A stretch of DNA of 64,000 nt from Bacteroides luti (GTDB lineage Bacteria > Bacteroidota > Bacteroidia > Bacteroidales > Bacteroidaceae), in assembly GCF_900128905.1 (NCBI RefSeq), contig NZ_FQTV01000001.1:248001-312000 (forward strand), in the 5' to 3' direction. The position numbers and the translations under genes are program-made. Below, in pieces: positions 46,000 through 55,668 of the stretch. Below the pieces are notes generated by a model. It was not told the DNA's origin. It worked only from the letters and a program-made list of their open reading frames with translations, and searched no databases. The number at the start of each line of letters is the position of its first letter. Position 1 is the first letter of the stretch.

Positions 46000-48012
46000 C
46001 TATTCTGTTTTACGCAAAACTACTGCAGAGCGGGCTGGAATATATAGTTTTAACCACTCTTTATTTTCACCTTTATATAGCGGATCGAAATTAGTTAAAT
46101 GCTTAATAGTGTCATCTGCCAATCCATTTCCGCCAAATTCCTTAGCATCGGTATTCAGTACAACACTATACGAGCCTGGAGCAACAAGGAAGCCATAATC
46201 GGTAAATGATTTAGCCGGATTAAAGTTAAATACGAAAACTAAATCCTCACGTTTATATGCTAAAATCTGATCACCATCATTATGCCATATTTCCTCTATA
46301 GGAATATTCTGGAAATCTTTAACACCTTCAACCAATTCAATCATTTGTTGATCAAAATCGGCCAAATAATGATAAACCAACGTTTTACGATCTACAAGAT
46401 CCCATTGACGACGTGCATATTTACATGACCAACCATTACCTTCACGCGGAAAATCAATCCATTCTGGGTGACCAAATTCATTTCCCATGAAGTTGAGATA
46501 TCCTCCATTGATTGTAGTAGCAGTAACCAAGCGGATCATTTTATGAAGAGCCATTCCACGATGCACAGTATAGTTTTCGCTACCTTTCTGCATGTGCCAG
46601 TACATATCAGCATCAATTAAGCGGAATATAAGTGTCTTATCGCCCACTAAAGCCTGATCATGACTTTCTGCATACGAAATAGTTTTTTCGTCTTTACGAC
46701 GATTGGTTACTTCCCAGAATATAGATGAAGGTTTCCAGTCCTCGTCTATTTTTTCCTTTATTGTCTTTATCCAGTAATCCGGAATATTCATTGCCATGCG
46801 GTAATCAAATCCATAGCCACCATCTTCTGTTTTAGCAGCTAATCCCGGCATACCAGAAACTTCTTCGGCAATTGTTATGGCCTCTGGATTAACCTGATGT
46901 ATAAGCTTGTTTGCCAAAGTAAGGTAACATATAGCATTGTCATCCTGATGGCCATTGAAATAATCACCATAGCCAACAAATGCTTCTCCTAAACCATGGC
47001 TGTAATAAAGCATTGAAGTTACGCCATCGAAACGAAATCCATCAAACTTGTATTCATCCATCCAGAATTTACAGTTAGATAGTAAGAAATGAATAACTTC
47101 GTTCTTGCCGTAATCAAAGCAAAGTGAATCCCATGCTGGATGTTCTCTTTTAGCACCTTGATAGAAGTACTGATAAGGATCGCCGGCAAAATTTCCTAGC
47201 CCTTCTATTTCATTCTTGGCCGCATGAGAATGGACAATATCCATAATCACAGCAATACCTAATCCGTGAGCTGTATCAATAAGGAATTTCAGTTCATCAG
47301 GAGTACCGAAACGCGAAGATGCTGCAAAGAAATTAGATACGTGATAGCCAAAACTTCCGTAATAAGGATGCTCTTGAATTGCCATAATTTGAATACAGTT
47401 GTATCCAGCCTTTGCAATTCGTGGAAGTGTTTTTTCACGGAATTCATTGTAAGTTCCTACCTTCTCCTCTTGCTGAGCCATACCGATATGGCACTCATAG
47501 ATTAAAAGTGGATCTTTTTTAGGAATAAATGGTGTCTTACTAAACTGAAAAGCTTCTTCAGGAAACCACACCTGAGCAGAAAATATTTTGGTAATATCAT
47601 CCTGCACTACCCGTGTTGCCCATGCGGGAATACGTTCACCTTGTCCTCCCTCCCAATAGATTTTCAGTTTATATAACTCACCATGTTTCAACGCATCGGC
47701 TGGTAATTTCAATTCCCAATTCCCATTACCAATGCGTTGTAATTTATAAGATTCCTTTTCCTGCCAGTCACTGAATGTACCAATCATATAAATACAAGTG
47801 GCATTAGGAGCACATTCACGGAATATCCATCCATCGATGGTTCGGTGTAATCCGAAATACAGATATCCGGAAGCAAAGTCTGAAAGCGTTATTTTACCTT
47901 TTTCGGTTAATTCAGACTCTTTATAGAGCGCATGTTCATAGCGTCCTGTTATTGCTTCCTTGTAGGGTTCAAGCCATGAGTCTCTCTTAATTAAATTCAG
48001 TGTCTTATTCAT
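46000..48012 (-). CDS. glgB: 1,4-alpha-glucan branching enzyme
   Basis: This 670-residue GH13 enzyme makes alpha-1,6 branches in glycogen. It has an N-terminal CBM48-like domain (~55-145, RECAPNATCIYMIGTFSDW), then the TIM barrel with IMDIVHSHAAKNE, nucleophile Asp329 in DGFRFDGVTSM, acid/base Glu383 in ITIAEEVSG and the ESHDQ motif, and a C-terminal beta domain. Its length and sequence style are closer to eukaryotic GBE1 than to the longer E. coli GlgB, as is common in Bacteroidetes. It is cytosolic and in a run with YhcH (22 bases upstream) and the DUF6057-like gene. Confidence 0.94.
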   Translation of the reverse strand: MNKTLNLIKRDSWLEPYKEAITGRYEHALYKESELTEKGKITLSDFASGYLYFGLHRTIDGWIFRECAPNATCIYMIGTFSDWQEKESYKLQRIGNGNWELKLPADALKHGELYKLKIYWEGGQGERIPAWATRVVQDDITKIFSAQVWFPEEAFQFSKTPFIPKKDPLLIYECHIGMAQQEEKVGTYNEFREKTLPRIAKAGYNCIQIMAIQEHPYYGSFGYHVSNFFAASSRFGTPDELKFLIDTAHGLGIAVIMDIVHSHAAKNEIEGLGNFAGDPYQYFYQGAKREHPAWDSLCFDYGKNEVIHFLLSNCKFWMDEYKFDGFRFDGVTSMLYYSHGLGEAFVGYGDYFNGHQDDNAICYLTLANKLIHQVNPEAITIAEEVSGMPGLAAKTEDGGYGFDYRMAMNIPDYWIKTIKEKIDEDWKPSSIFWEVTNRRKDEKTISYAESHDQALVGDKTLIFRLIDADMYWHMQKGSENYTVHRGMALHKMIRLVTATTINGGYLNFMGNEFGHPEWIDFPREGNGWSCKYARRQWDLVDRKTLVYHYLADFDQQMIELVEGVKDFQNIPIEEIWHNDGDQILAYKREDLVFVFNFNPAKSFTDYGFLVAPGSYSVVLNTDAKEFGGNGLADDTIKHLTNFDPLYKGENKEWLKLYIPARSAVVLRKTE

Positions 48013-48034
48013 AGGTGTGTGGGGTCAGTATAAC

Positions 48035-48481
48035 TTAAGCTAATACTTTAACGATTACTTTCTTAACTCCTGTTTCAGTAATACCAGGAGCATGACCGTC
48101 TTCAGGGAAGAATATAGCAAACATTCCAGGTTTTACAGCTATATAACTCTCTGCTAGCCCTTCAAAGAAAGTAATATCTTTTTCTTCATTATAAGCAGCA
48201 TCAGCAGGTTTACAGTCTGCACCAGCAGTGTATCCCATAACTTCTACACCCGACAATGGAATCTGAATATCAATAAACTTATTGTGTGTTTCCAATTTGG
48301 CTTGTTCCTTTGTTTTTGGGCTAGTCTGCGCTACATTAACAACTAGATCGGCACCTTTAAGTTCAGTTTTGCCTACTTCCATTTCCGAAAGATTATTTGA
48401 TTTCAGAAATTCAACAGCCTGAGCAAAAAGAGGATTCAAAGAAACATATTTGTCCAAATTTTCAATTTTATCTACTACCAT
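48035..48481 (-). CDS. YhcH/YjgK/YiaL-family protein
   Basis: This 148-residue cupin-like protein has family motifs ELKGADLVVNVAQ, LETHNKFIDIQIPLSGVEVMGY and FAIFFPEDGHAPG. Related proteins (NanQ, EbgC) act as sugar anomerases or mutarotase-like factors, with metal-binding His and Glu residues as seen here. It probably helps sugar metabolism in the cytosol, in keeping with glgB downstream. The exact sugar is unknown. Confidence 0.88.
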   Translation of the reverse strand: MVVDKIENLDKYVSLNPLFAQAVEFLKSNNLSEMEVGKTELKGADLVVNVAQTSPKTKEQAKLETHNKFIDIQIPLSGVEVMGYTAGADCKPADAAYNEEKDITFFEGLAESYIAVKPGMFAIFFPEDGHAPGITETGVKKVIVKVLA

Positions 48482-48522
48482 AACTTTTTAATTTTTTAGA
48501 TTAATAATTACTAATTTTAATT

Positions 48523-49188
48523 TTATTCAAATTCATCAATTGTATAATTAGTGAAGTCGCTAAAGCGTTTTAGTTGCTTAAATACATCAGATACATTATC
48601 GAGCATCTTTTCATCCAAAAAGAACTCATCAGGAACCTGATAAGAGCATATAAACTCCTTTGGTTTAAGGTAATCAATGTATTTAAAATCTTTAGGAAAG
48701 CCTTTAGGAGCTGTCTTCAGAAAGTTTTCTCCAATTACCGGAAAATATTTCTTGAAAGCAGGATCTTCAACTATAGAACGATACTCGTCAATATTATCAT
48801 AGACAGATTGCCTTAAGGCCTTCAGAATATCAGGTGGAGGGCACAGACTTCCTCCTGCCAGTAAGCAATAGCCCAACTGCAGATGAACATAGTAACCACA
48901 ATGCTCTGACTTCTTGCCTTTTCCATTAATATATCCACCAAAATGGAGCTTGTACGGCGATTTATCCTGAGAGAAACGAACATCTCGATAAATGCGGTAT
49001 GTGCAGTCTTTTGCCTGAATTCCAACAATTTCATTATCAAACAGAGATATCCGTTGAATAATGGCAGTCAGTAAGTTTTCGAATTCAGTCTGAGCTTTCA
49101 GATAATCGTCCTTATGGTCATTAAACCATTCGCGATTATTATTTAAAGATAGTTCTTTCAAGAACTGAAATATAATAGGTATATTCAT
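48523..49188 (-). CDS. DUF2461-domain protein
   Basis: This 221-residue protein is recognised by FLKELSLNNNREWFNDHKDDY (~9-29), RIYRDVRFSQDKSPYKLHFGGYI and GGSLCPPPDILKALRQ. The family is widespread and uncharacterised. No signal peptide, so probably cytosolic. It is the first gene of the run that ends with the DsrE gene. A -7 box TACGTTTG read on the minus strand (49221-49214) lies just upstream. Confidence 0.85.
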   Translation of the reverse strand: MNIPIIFQFLKELSLNNNREWFNDHKDDYLKAQTEFENLLTAIIQRISLFDNEIVGIQAKDCTYRIYRDVRFSQDKSPYKLHFGGYINGKGKKSEHCGYYVHLQLGYCLLAGGSLCPPPDILKALRQSVYDNIDEYRSIVEDPAFKKYFPVIGENFLKTAPKGFPKDFKYIDYLKPKEFICSYQVPDEFFLDEKMLDNVSDVFKQLKRFSDFTNYTIDEFE

Positions 49189-49213
49189 TATTACATTTAT
49201 CTTTTTACCACTA

Positions 49214-49221
49214 CAAACGTA
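49214..49221 (-). promoter_or_regulatory. Predicted -7 box for the DUF2461-YhcH-glgB run
   Basis: TACGTTTG on the minus strand fits TAnnTTTG, 25 bases before the DUF2461 start. The -33 is weak. Confidence 0.4.
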
Positions 49222-49272
49222 CTAAAATAAAATTGTATTACCGTATATTTTAATGCAAAAATGAGATCAGTG

Positions 49273-50067
49273 CTATTCTTTACCCATTCTTACAACCTCA
49301 AGTAGCTGATTATGAAGTTTTCCATTTGTAGCAAGAACCTGATGTCCTGAATAAAAAGTATCTCCTCCATCAAAATCAGTAACCTTACCTCCGGCCTGCA
49401 TTAAGATTAATGTTCCTGCTGCTATATCCCATGGACCAAGAAATGCTTCTATACGTGCTTCAAACCGCCCCGCAGCAATATAACAAATTTCGGCTGCTGC
49501 AGCTCCCTGCAGGCGCAAACCTCCTGCTTTACCATACAATTCTTGTATAATGTGAAGAGCCATTGGTTTGTACTCTTTAGAATTATAAGGAAATCCCAAA
49601 GCTATAAATGCACTATCCATAACCTCAACATCCGAAACATGAATTTCATTGCCGTTTAAATACGCCTTGCTGCCTTTCCATGCCCAGAAACATTCATCTC
49701 TGCACACTTCATACACAACTCCAATTAATAGTTCTGTTTTACTTCTCAATGCTATACTAACGCAATAAGGAGCATTGTTATGAATATAGTTTGTAGTTCC
49801 GTCAAGAGGATCAACCAACCAGAAATACTCCTCTTCTCCATGAGAACCAGATCCCTCTTCTGCAATAAATCCTGCTTCCGGAATCAGTTCCGACAAACGG
49901 GCAACGACTCTGCGTTCCGACTCTTTATCTACGTATGATACATAATCGTGAGAATTCTTTTCTTCTACCCTATCCTTGTTAAAGTTGATACGTTCTTCCC
50001 GAAGAAAGGCACCGGTTTCAATAGCCAGCTGGCGTACTTTCTCTGTTATTTTTTCTAAATCTAGCAT
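49273..50067 (-). CDS. Inositol-monophosphatase-family phosphatase
   Basis: This 264-residue Mg-dependent phosphatase of the IMPase/SuhB/CysQ superfamily has the metal site formed by FIAEEGSG (Glu70/Glu71) and VDPLDGTTNYIH (Asp86, Asp89), plus GPWDIAAG near residue 213. Substrates in the family include inositol phosphates and 3'-phosphoadenosine nucleotides; the GTTNYIH pattern is nearer SuhB than CysQ. Cytosolic. It seems monocistronic, with a -7 box TACATTTG read on the minus strand at 50096-50089. Confidence 0.9.
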   Translation of the reverse strand: MLDLEKITEKVRQLAIETGAFLREERINFNKDRVEEKNSHDYVSYVDKESERRVVARLSELIPEAGFIAEEGSGSHGEEEYFWLVDPLDGTTNYIHNNAPYCVSIALRSKTELLIGVVYEVCRDECFWAWKGSKAYLNGNEIHVSDVEVMDSAFIALGFPYNSKEYKPMALHIIQELYGKAGGLRLQGAAAAEICYIAAGRFEARIEAFLGPWDIAAGTLILMQAGGKVTDFDGGDTFYSGHQVLATNGKLHNQLLEVVRMGKE

Positions 50068-50296
50068 ACCTATTTTATTTTATTGAATCAAATGTACAGA
50101 TTATTAATGTAAATGGAACTATATTGTTGTGCAGAATTTCAGTTATTTGATGTTAATCACTTGAATATGCTGTAAAAGAATCTGTTACATTACAAAAAAG
50201 AATTAATCAATATCTAAATATTAATCGTTATTAAATCCAAGCAAATCAGCAACGGATTATTTAATGGTTTAACGAATAACAATCTATATAAAAACA

Positions 50297-50337
50297 AACA
50301 CTCCCCGCATGTTTAAATCCAACATACGGGGAGTGTT
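50297..50337 (-). terminator. Terminator after the DUF3078 gene
   Basis: A 17-base stem with one mismatch (AACACTCCCCGCATGTT and its complement) has a 7-base loop and is followed on the minus strand by a T-rich tract. Very stable. Confidence 0.85.
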
Positions 50338-50359
50338 ATTTATTAATTTGTGAACCTGT

Positions 50360-51736
50360 TTACCAGGCGTAATTTATACCAAAGCTAAGCAATTCCTTAA
50401 ACTGGAAGTAAGATTTTCCCGGGCGACGAGTAACACCATCATCAAATCGTCCGTGGAAGAATAGTTTGGTCGATAAATAACGATTTAGCACAAAGTTGAA
50501 CGTATTTTCCCATTCTGCTTCTACCTTTTTGTAGCTGGTGAAATAGTATAAACGAGACTCCCAGGTTACCGATGGGAACATAGTCCATTTCATATTAGTC
50601 AGCAACTTAGAACCGACATCATGCAGGAATGTTTCTCCTTCCTTCAATCCATAGCTTGTTTCATTCACCTTATCGTTTCCTACATATTTCATATTATATG
50701 CAGCAGGAGACATAACTACAGACAAAGTAAGCTTCTTTTTGTTTATCTTGTAGTCCATACCAATACTTAAGTTAAAGTTGGCCGGAGCAAGGAAAGACGA
50801 TTTAAGATTTCTGCTATTAGTAGAATAATTTTTAAAGAACTGAGTAGTGAACTCACCAGATATTGTATAATACCAGTTAGAAGCTGCTTTTAATCCTAGT
50901 TTACTAGACAAACGAAGCAGGTCGGTGTTTATTCTATAAGGACGAATCGTGTCTGAAGACACTGTATTGAATCCTATTTTAGCTTCAAAAGTATTATCAA
51001 ACTGGATCTTTTGCTGATCATTATAATTTGCAAATAATTGAAGATTCATCAATACAGAGTTTGTACTTTCACCACCATTATACCAGTTATCCGAAATATA
51101 GTTCTGAGTAAATTGCATAGACCCGGTTCCATAATTAACCCAGAAATTAGGTTTCTGAATTGTTACTTGAACCTTTTCTACATGGTTACTCATAGGCTCT
51201 GGTTTAAAGAGCTTTATAACAGAAGTCTTTGGTTTTAACTCTTCTGTTTCTTCAACTCTATATATTGATTGTTTGGTTATATTATCTTCAAAATTAACAA
51301 CTAAATCTGGATATCTAAGATATGTATATAGTAAAGCTTTATTTACAATATGGTTTATCCTTTCTGTCTGATTGAATGCATTTTTATCAATAGGAAATAG
51401 CTCATCAAGAGGATATCCTTGTTTTTGTATTCCAAGCGGTTTCCACTTTGGATTATAAGCATCTGCAATTGGAGAATAATAATATGCAAGAGGCACAAAT
51501 AATCTGTAGAATCTTGGCTCAAGCTCTATATTTCTAGCCTGAACAGAATCATTATTCAATGAATCCAACACTCCCAGATGACGATTATACAATGTAGTAA
51601 GTGCGTCACTGTACTTTTTCAGGAATACCGTATCCTGCTCAATTTTCTCCAAGGAAGAACGCTGACTTTTCTTATTATTAGCAAACGAAGTAAGCGTAAA
51701 AAACAATAATAAAATTAAAGTAAATTCTTTTTTCAT
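50360..51736 (-). CDS. DUF3078 outer-membrane protein
   Basis: This 458-residue exported protein has a signal peptide (~1-19, SFA). Residues ~60-190 are a soluble N-terminal region, and ~195-458 form an antiparallel beta-strand-rich domain with the DUF3078 pattern FWVNYGTGSMQFTQNYISDNW and NGGESTNSVLMN, ending in an aromatic last strand (LLSFGINYAW) like a barrel protein. The family is common in Bacteroidetes and has no known role. A -7 box TAGCTTTG read on the minus strand lies at 51769-51762. It is divergent from pyrG. Confidence 0.87.
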   Translation of the reverse strand: MKKEFTLILLLFFTLTSFANNKKSQRSSLEKIEQDTVFLKKYSDALTTLYNRHLGVLDSLNNDSVQARNIELEPRFYRLFVPLAYYYSPIADAYNPKWKPLGIQKQGYPLDELFPIDKNAFNQTERINHIVNKALLYTYLRYPDLVVNFEDNITKQSIYRVEETEELKPKTSVIKLFKPEPMSNHVEKVQVTIQKPNFWVNYGTGSMQFTQNYISDNWYNGGESTNSVLMNLQLFANYNDQQKIQFDNTFEAKIGFNTVSSDTIRPYRINTDLLRLSSKLGLKAASNWYYTISGEFTTQFFKNYSTNSRNLKSSFLAPANFNLSIGMDYKINKKKLTLSVVMSPAAYNMKYVGNDKVNETSYGLKEGETFLHDVGSKLLTNMKWTMFPSVTWESRLYYFTSYKKVEAEWENTFNFVLNRYLSTKLFFHGRFDDGVTRRPGKSYFQFKELLSFGINYAW

Positions 51737-51761
51737 ACCGTATTTAAAAACTAATAAATCA

Positions 51762-51769
51762 CAAAGCTA
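51762..51769 (-). promoter_or_regulatory. Predicted -7 box of the DUF3078 gene
   Basis: TAGCTTTG on the minus strand fits TAnnTTTG, 25 bases before the start codon. Confidence 0.4.
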
Positions 51770-51861
51770 CAATTAAATATTTAAATTGCATAAAGAATCC
51801 CCAAATATTGTTTTTTATAATAATTTTAAGTTGAAAATTTAACTACGTCCTCTTTTTTTAG

Positions 51862-51895
51862 TATTTTTGCGGTTTAAAAGGTCTATAAAAACCGC
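51862..51895 (+). promoter_or_regulatory. pyrG promoter with palindrome across the start of transcription
   Basis: TATTTTTG (51862-51869) is a good -7 box after a T-rich tract. GCGGTTT (51869-51875) and AAACCGC (51889-51895) form an inverted repeat with a 13-base spacer that spans the expected transcription start. Because its left arm overlaps the promoter, it would act as an operator rather than an RNA hairpin. Confidence 0.4.
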
Positions 51896-51924
51896 TTAAT
51901 TAATTATAATAAAATAGTATTGTC

Positions 51925-53526
51925 GTGGGAGAAACAAAGTACATCTTCGTCACAGGAGGGGTTGCCTCTTCATTAGGTAAAGGAATTATTGCATCATCAA
52001 TTGGTAAGTTACTTCAAGCAAGAGGCTATAAGGTAACTATACAGAAGTTCGATCCTTATATCAATATTGACTCAGGAACACTTAACCCTTACGAACATGG
52101 GGAATGTTACGTCACAGTTGATGGTCATGAATGCGACCTTGACTTGGGACATTACGAAAGAATGTTGGATATTCAGACTACCAAGGCCAATAATATCACA
52201 ACAGGACGTATTTATAAAAGTGTAATTGACAAAGAACGCCGTGGCGATTTCTTAGGTAAAACTATTCAGGTTATACCTCATATTACAGACGAAATTAAAC
52301 GAAACGTTAAATTCCTTGGTAGTAAATACAAGTACGACTTTGTAATTACAGAAATTGGTGGTACTGTTGGTGACATTGAATCTCTTCCATTTATCGAAAG
52401 CATGCGCCAGCTTCGTTGGGAACTTGGTAATAATGCGCTTTGCGTACACTTAACTTATGTACCTTATCTTGCTGCTGCTAAAGAGTTGAAAACTAAACCA
52501 ACTCAGCACTCTGTTAAGCAATTACAGGAATTAGGAGTACAACCTGATATTCTGGTACTTCGCAGTGAACATAATTTGAGTGACGGTTTAAGAAAGAAAG
52601 TTGCACTATTCTGTAATGTAGAAGATAGAGCTGTAGTTCAGTCAACAGACGTACCAAGTATTTACGAAGTTCCATTAAAAATGCAGGAACAAGGACTTGA
52701 TGAAACAATCCTTAGTAAAATGGGATTACCTGTTGGTAACAAACCAAACCTGGATTCATGGAAAGCATTTATTGAAAGAAGAAACAAGGCAACCAAAGAA
52801 GTTAAGATTGCCCTTGTTGGTAAATACGTAGAATTGCAGGATGCTTACAAATCAATTCTCGAAGCTCTTTCACAGGCAGCTACTTACAACGATCGTAAGG
52901 TTAAGATTGAATATGTACAGAGCGAAAAACTTACAGAAGCTAATGTTGCTGAGAAGTTAAGCAATGTAGATGGTGTTGTTATCTGTCCGGGATTTGGTCC
53001 TAGAGGTATCGAAGGTAAGTTCGTAGCAGCAAAATATACTCGTGAAAATGATATTCCTACATTTGGTATCTGTCTGGGTATGCAATCAATCTGTATTGAA
53101 TTTGCAAGAAACGTGTTAGGCTATGCAGATGCAAACTCTGTAGAGATGGACGAAAGCACTAAGTTCCCTGTAATTGACATTATGGAAGAACAAAAAGCAA
53201 TTACCAACATGGGTGGAACTATGCGTCTTGGTGCTTTTGAATGCGTTATAGACAAAAAATCAAAGACTTACGAAGCTTATAAAAAAGAACATATCCAGGA
53301 ACGTCACCGTCACCGTTATGAATTCAACAACTTATATAAAGCTGAATACGAAAAGGCTGGAATGAAGTGTGTGGGAGTTAATCCGGAGTCGGACTTGGTA
53401 GAAATTGTAGAAATACCTAATCTACGTTGGTATATAGGTACACAATTCCACCCTGAATACAGCAGTACAGTGCTTAATCCTCATCCACTGTTTGTATCCT
53501 TTATTAAGGCCGCTATTAATAAATAA
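51925..53526 (+). CDS. pyrG: CTP synthase
   Basis: This 533-residue enzyme aminates UTP to CTP using glutamine and ATP. The synthase domain starts KYIFVTGGVASSLGKGI with the P-loop-like segment, then KFDPYINIDSGTLNPYEHGE and ITEIGGTVGDIESLPF. The C-terminal class I glutaminase domain has Cys383 in FGICLGMQS and the His-x-Glu pair in QFHPEYSS. Translation starts with GTG at 51925, which gives the conserved N-terminus. It is followed after 33 bases by yidC on the same strand. Confidence 0.96.
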   Translation: MGETKYIFVTGGVASSLGKGIIASSIGKLLQARGYKVTIQKFDPYINIDSGTLNPYEHGECYVTVDGHECDLDLGHYERMLDIQTTKANNITTGRIYKSVIDKERRGDFLGKTIQVIPHITDEIKRNVKFLGSKYKYDFVITEIGGTVGDIESLPFIESMRQLRWELGNNALCVHLTYVPYLAAAKELKTKPTQHSVKQLQELGVQPDILVLRSEHNLSDGLRKKVALFCNVEDRAVVQSTDVPSIYEVPLKMQEQGLDETILSKMGLPVGNKPNLDSWKAFIERRNKATKEVKIALVGKYVELQDAYKSILEALSQAATYNDRKVKIEYVQSEKLTEANVAEKLSNVDGVVICPGFGPRGIEGKFVAAKYTRENDIPTFGICLGMQSICIEFARNVLGYADANSVEMDESTKFPVIDIMEEQKAITNMGGTMRLGAFECVIDKKSKTYEAYKKEHIQERHRHRYEFNNLYKAEYEKAGMKCVGVNPESDLVEIVEIPNLRWYIGTQFHPEYSSTVLNPHPLFVSFIKAAINK

Positions 53527-53559
53527 GACTTTAAAAATATAAATGTATAACTTGTAATT

Positions 53560-55431
53560 ATGGACAAAAACACCTTAGTGGGATTCGTACTGATAGGAGC
53601 TGTTTTAATAGGATTTACCTTTTTACAACGCCCTAGCGAGAAACAACTTATTGCCCAGAAACACTTTCAGGATTCCATTCAAGCTCTGGCTAAGAAAGAT
53701 ACTGCCAACAAAGCTAAAGCTGCTGCTTTTACAGATTCTGTTGCAGCTCAGGCTGTTGACACAGCAGGTACTTTCTACAATGCTGCAAAAGGAACAGAAA
53801 GCTTTACTACTATTGAAAATGATTTAGTAAAACTAACATTCTCTAACAAAGGCGGACGAGTTTACTCTGCCATGTTGAAGAAATACAATGGACAAGACAA
53901 AAAGCCTTTGGTTTTATTCGACAAAGAAGATGTTAGTATGAATTTCTTCTTCTATAACAAGAAAGAAAAAATTGAGACTAAGGATTATTATTTCCAGGCT
54001 GTAAACAAGAGCGACTCTTCAGTTACAATGCGTCTGGCTGCCAGCAACGATAGCTATATCGATTTCACTTACACCATGCACAAAGGAAACTACATGGTTG
54101 ATTTCAGTATTAAAGCAAACGGCATGCTTGATAAGTTGTCTCCAAGCGTTAATTACGTAGATATTGAATGGAATCAGAAACTTCGTCAGGCAGAACGTGG
54201 ATACAAAAACGAAGGTCGTTATGCTTATCTGATGTATAAGTATGATGGTGCAGACACTGATCACCTTTCTGAAGCTAAGAATGCTGATGCCTCTATTACA
54301 GGAAGATTAAAATGGATTGGTTACAAAACTCAATACTTCTCTTCTGTATTTATTGCCGATCAGGATTTCGAAAAGAATGTTTTGAAATCTAGTTTAGAAA
54401 CTGAAGGTAGTGGCTATCTGAAGAATTACTCATCAACAATGACTACTTACTTTGATGCTAAAGGTTCTAAGGCTACTAACATGCATTTCTACTTTGGTCC
54501 TAATCATTACAAGACATTGAAGGCATTCGATGCAGGTAAAGACGATGCAAATAAGCTTGAACTTGATAAACTGGTTCCACTAGGATGGTCATTCCTTCGC
54601 TGGATCAACAAAGTATTTACCATTAATGTATTCGACTGGCTTACAGGCCTTGGATTGAGCATGGGATGGGTACTATTCTTTATGACTGTAATTGTTAAAG
54701 CTGTTATTTTCTACTTTACATTCAAGTCATACATGTCATCTGCCAGAATGAGAGTTCTGAAACCTCAGATCGACTTGATTAATCAGAAGTATCCTAAGAA
54801 AGAAGACGCATTGAAGAAACAACAGGAAACGATGTCTCTTTACAGCAAATATGGTGTTAGTCCAATGAGCGGATGCTTACCAATGGTGCTTCAGATGCCT
54901 ATCGTTATCGCACTGTTCATGTTCGTGCCTAGTGCTATTGAATTGCGTCAGCAGAGCTTCCTTTGGGCAGACGACCTTTCAACATTCGATGCATTTATTC
55001 AATGGAATCAGCATATTCCGTTTGTAGGAAATCACATCAGTTTGTTCTGTTTGTTAATGTCATTGGCAAACATTCTGAACACTAAGTATACAATGAACCA
55101 GCAAGATACAGGTCAGCAACAAATGCCAGGTATGAAAGCTATGATGTATGTAATGCCAATCATGTTCATCTTTATTTTGAACGATTATGCCTCAGGATTG
55201 AACTACTACTATTTACTTTCTACCCTGATCAGTATAATCACAATGGTTGTACTTAAAAAGGTTGTTAGCGACGATAAGATACTAGCAAAACTAGAAGCTT
55301 ATAAGAGTAGCGATAAGCCTAAGAAAAAAACAGGCTTAATGGCTAAAATGGCTGATATGCAAGAGCAACAGGAACGTATGGCCAAGGAACGTGATCGTTT
55401 AAAAGCTGAACGTTTGAAACGCGGAAAATAA
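53560..55431 (+). CDS. yidC: Membrane protein insertase YidC
   Basis: This 623-residue insertase puts proteins into the inner membrane with or without SecYEG. It has an N-terminal TM helix (~5-22), a large periplasmic beta-sandwich domain (~75-340), then the five-helix insertase core with [31 protein letters not shown] (split here at about 365-395) and [17 protein letters not shown], and a basic C-terminal tail rich in Lys and Arg that may bind the ribosome. The full length is typical for Gram-negative YidC. It is probably co-transcribed with pyrG and ended by the hairpin at 55456. Confidence 0.95.
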   Translation: MDKNTLVGFVLIGAVLIGFTFLQRPSEKQLIAQKHFQDSIQALAKKDTANKAKAAAFTDSVAAQAVDTAGTFYNAAKGTESFTTIENDLVKLTFSNKGGRVYSAMLKKYNGQDKKPLVLFDKEDVSMNFFFYNKKEKIETKDYYFQAVNKSDSSVTMRLAASNDSYIDFTYTMHKGNYMVDFSIKANGMLDKLSPSVNYVDIEWNQKLRQAERGYKNEGRYAYLMYKYDGADTDHLSEAKNADASITGRLKWIGYKTQYFSSVFIADQDFEKNVLKSSLETEGSGYLKNYSSTMTTYFDAKGSKATNMHFYFGPNHYKTLKAFDAGKDDANKLELDKLVPLGWSFLRWINKVFTINVFDWLTGLGLSMGWVLFFMTVIVKAVIFYFTFKSYMSSARMRVLKPQIDLINQKYPKKEDALKKQQETMSLYSKYGVSPMSGCLPMVLQMPIVIALFMFVPSAIELRQQSFLWADDLSTFDAFIQWNQHIPFVGNHISLFCLLMSLANILNTKYTMNQQDTGQQQMPGMKAMMYVMPIMFIFILNDYASGLNYYYLLSTLISIITMVVLKKVVSDDKILAKLEAYKSSDKPKKKTGLMAKMADMQEQQERMAKERDRLKAERLKRGK

Positions 55432-55455
55432 TTCGTAATAGAATATAGATTTAGA

Positions 55456-55486
55456 GGGATTGTTCTAATTGAACAATCCCTTTTTT
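55456..55486 (+). terminator. Terminator after yidC
   Basis: A perfect 10-bp stem GGGATTGTTC/GAACAATCCC with a 5-base loop is followed by six T's. Confidence 0.9.
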
Positions 55487-55668
55487 ATTACCTCCATATC
55501 TAAGTCCTAAAGTGGCGTTACACATGATTTACTCCGTTTCATATTAGCAAAGTTCTTTATTACCTTTCACTCAAACACATTTTTCTGTTATATTTATTCC
55601 GCGAAAGAATAAATAATCACCCCAGAATGATTAATTTCGCACTACGAATAAATAATTCATTTAATTAT

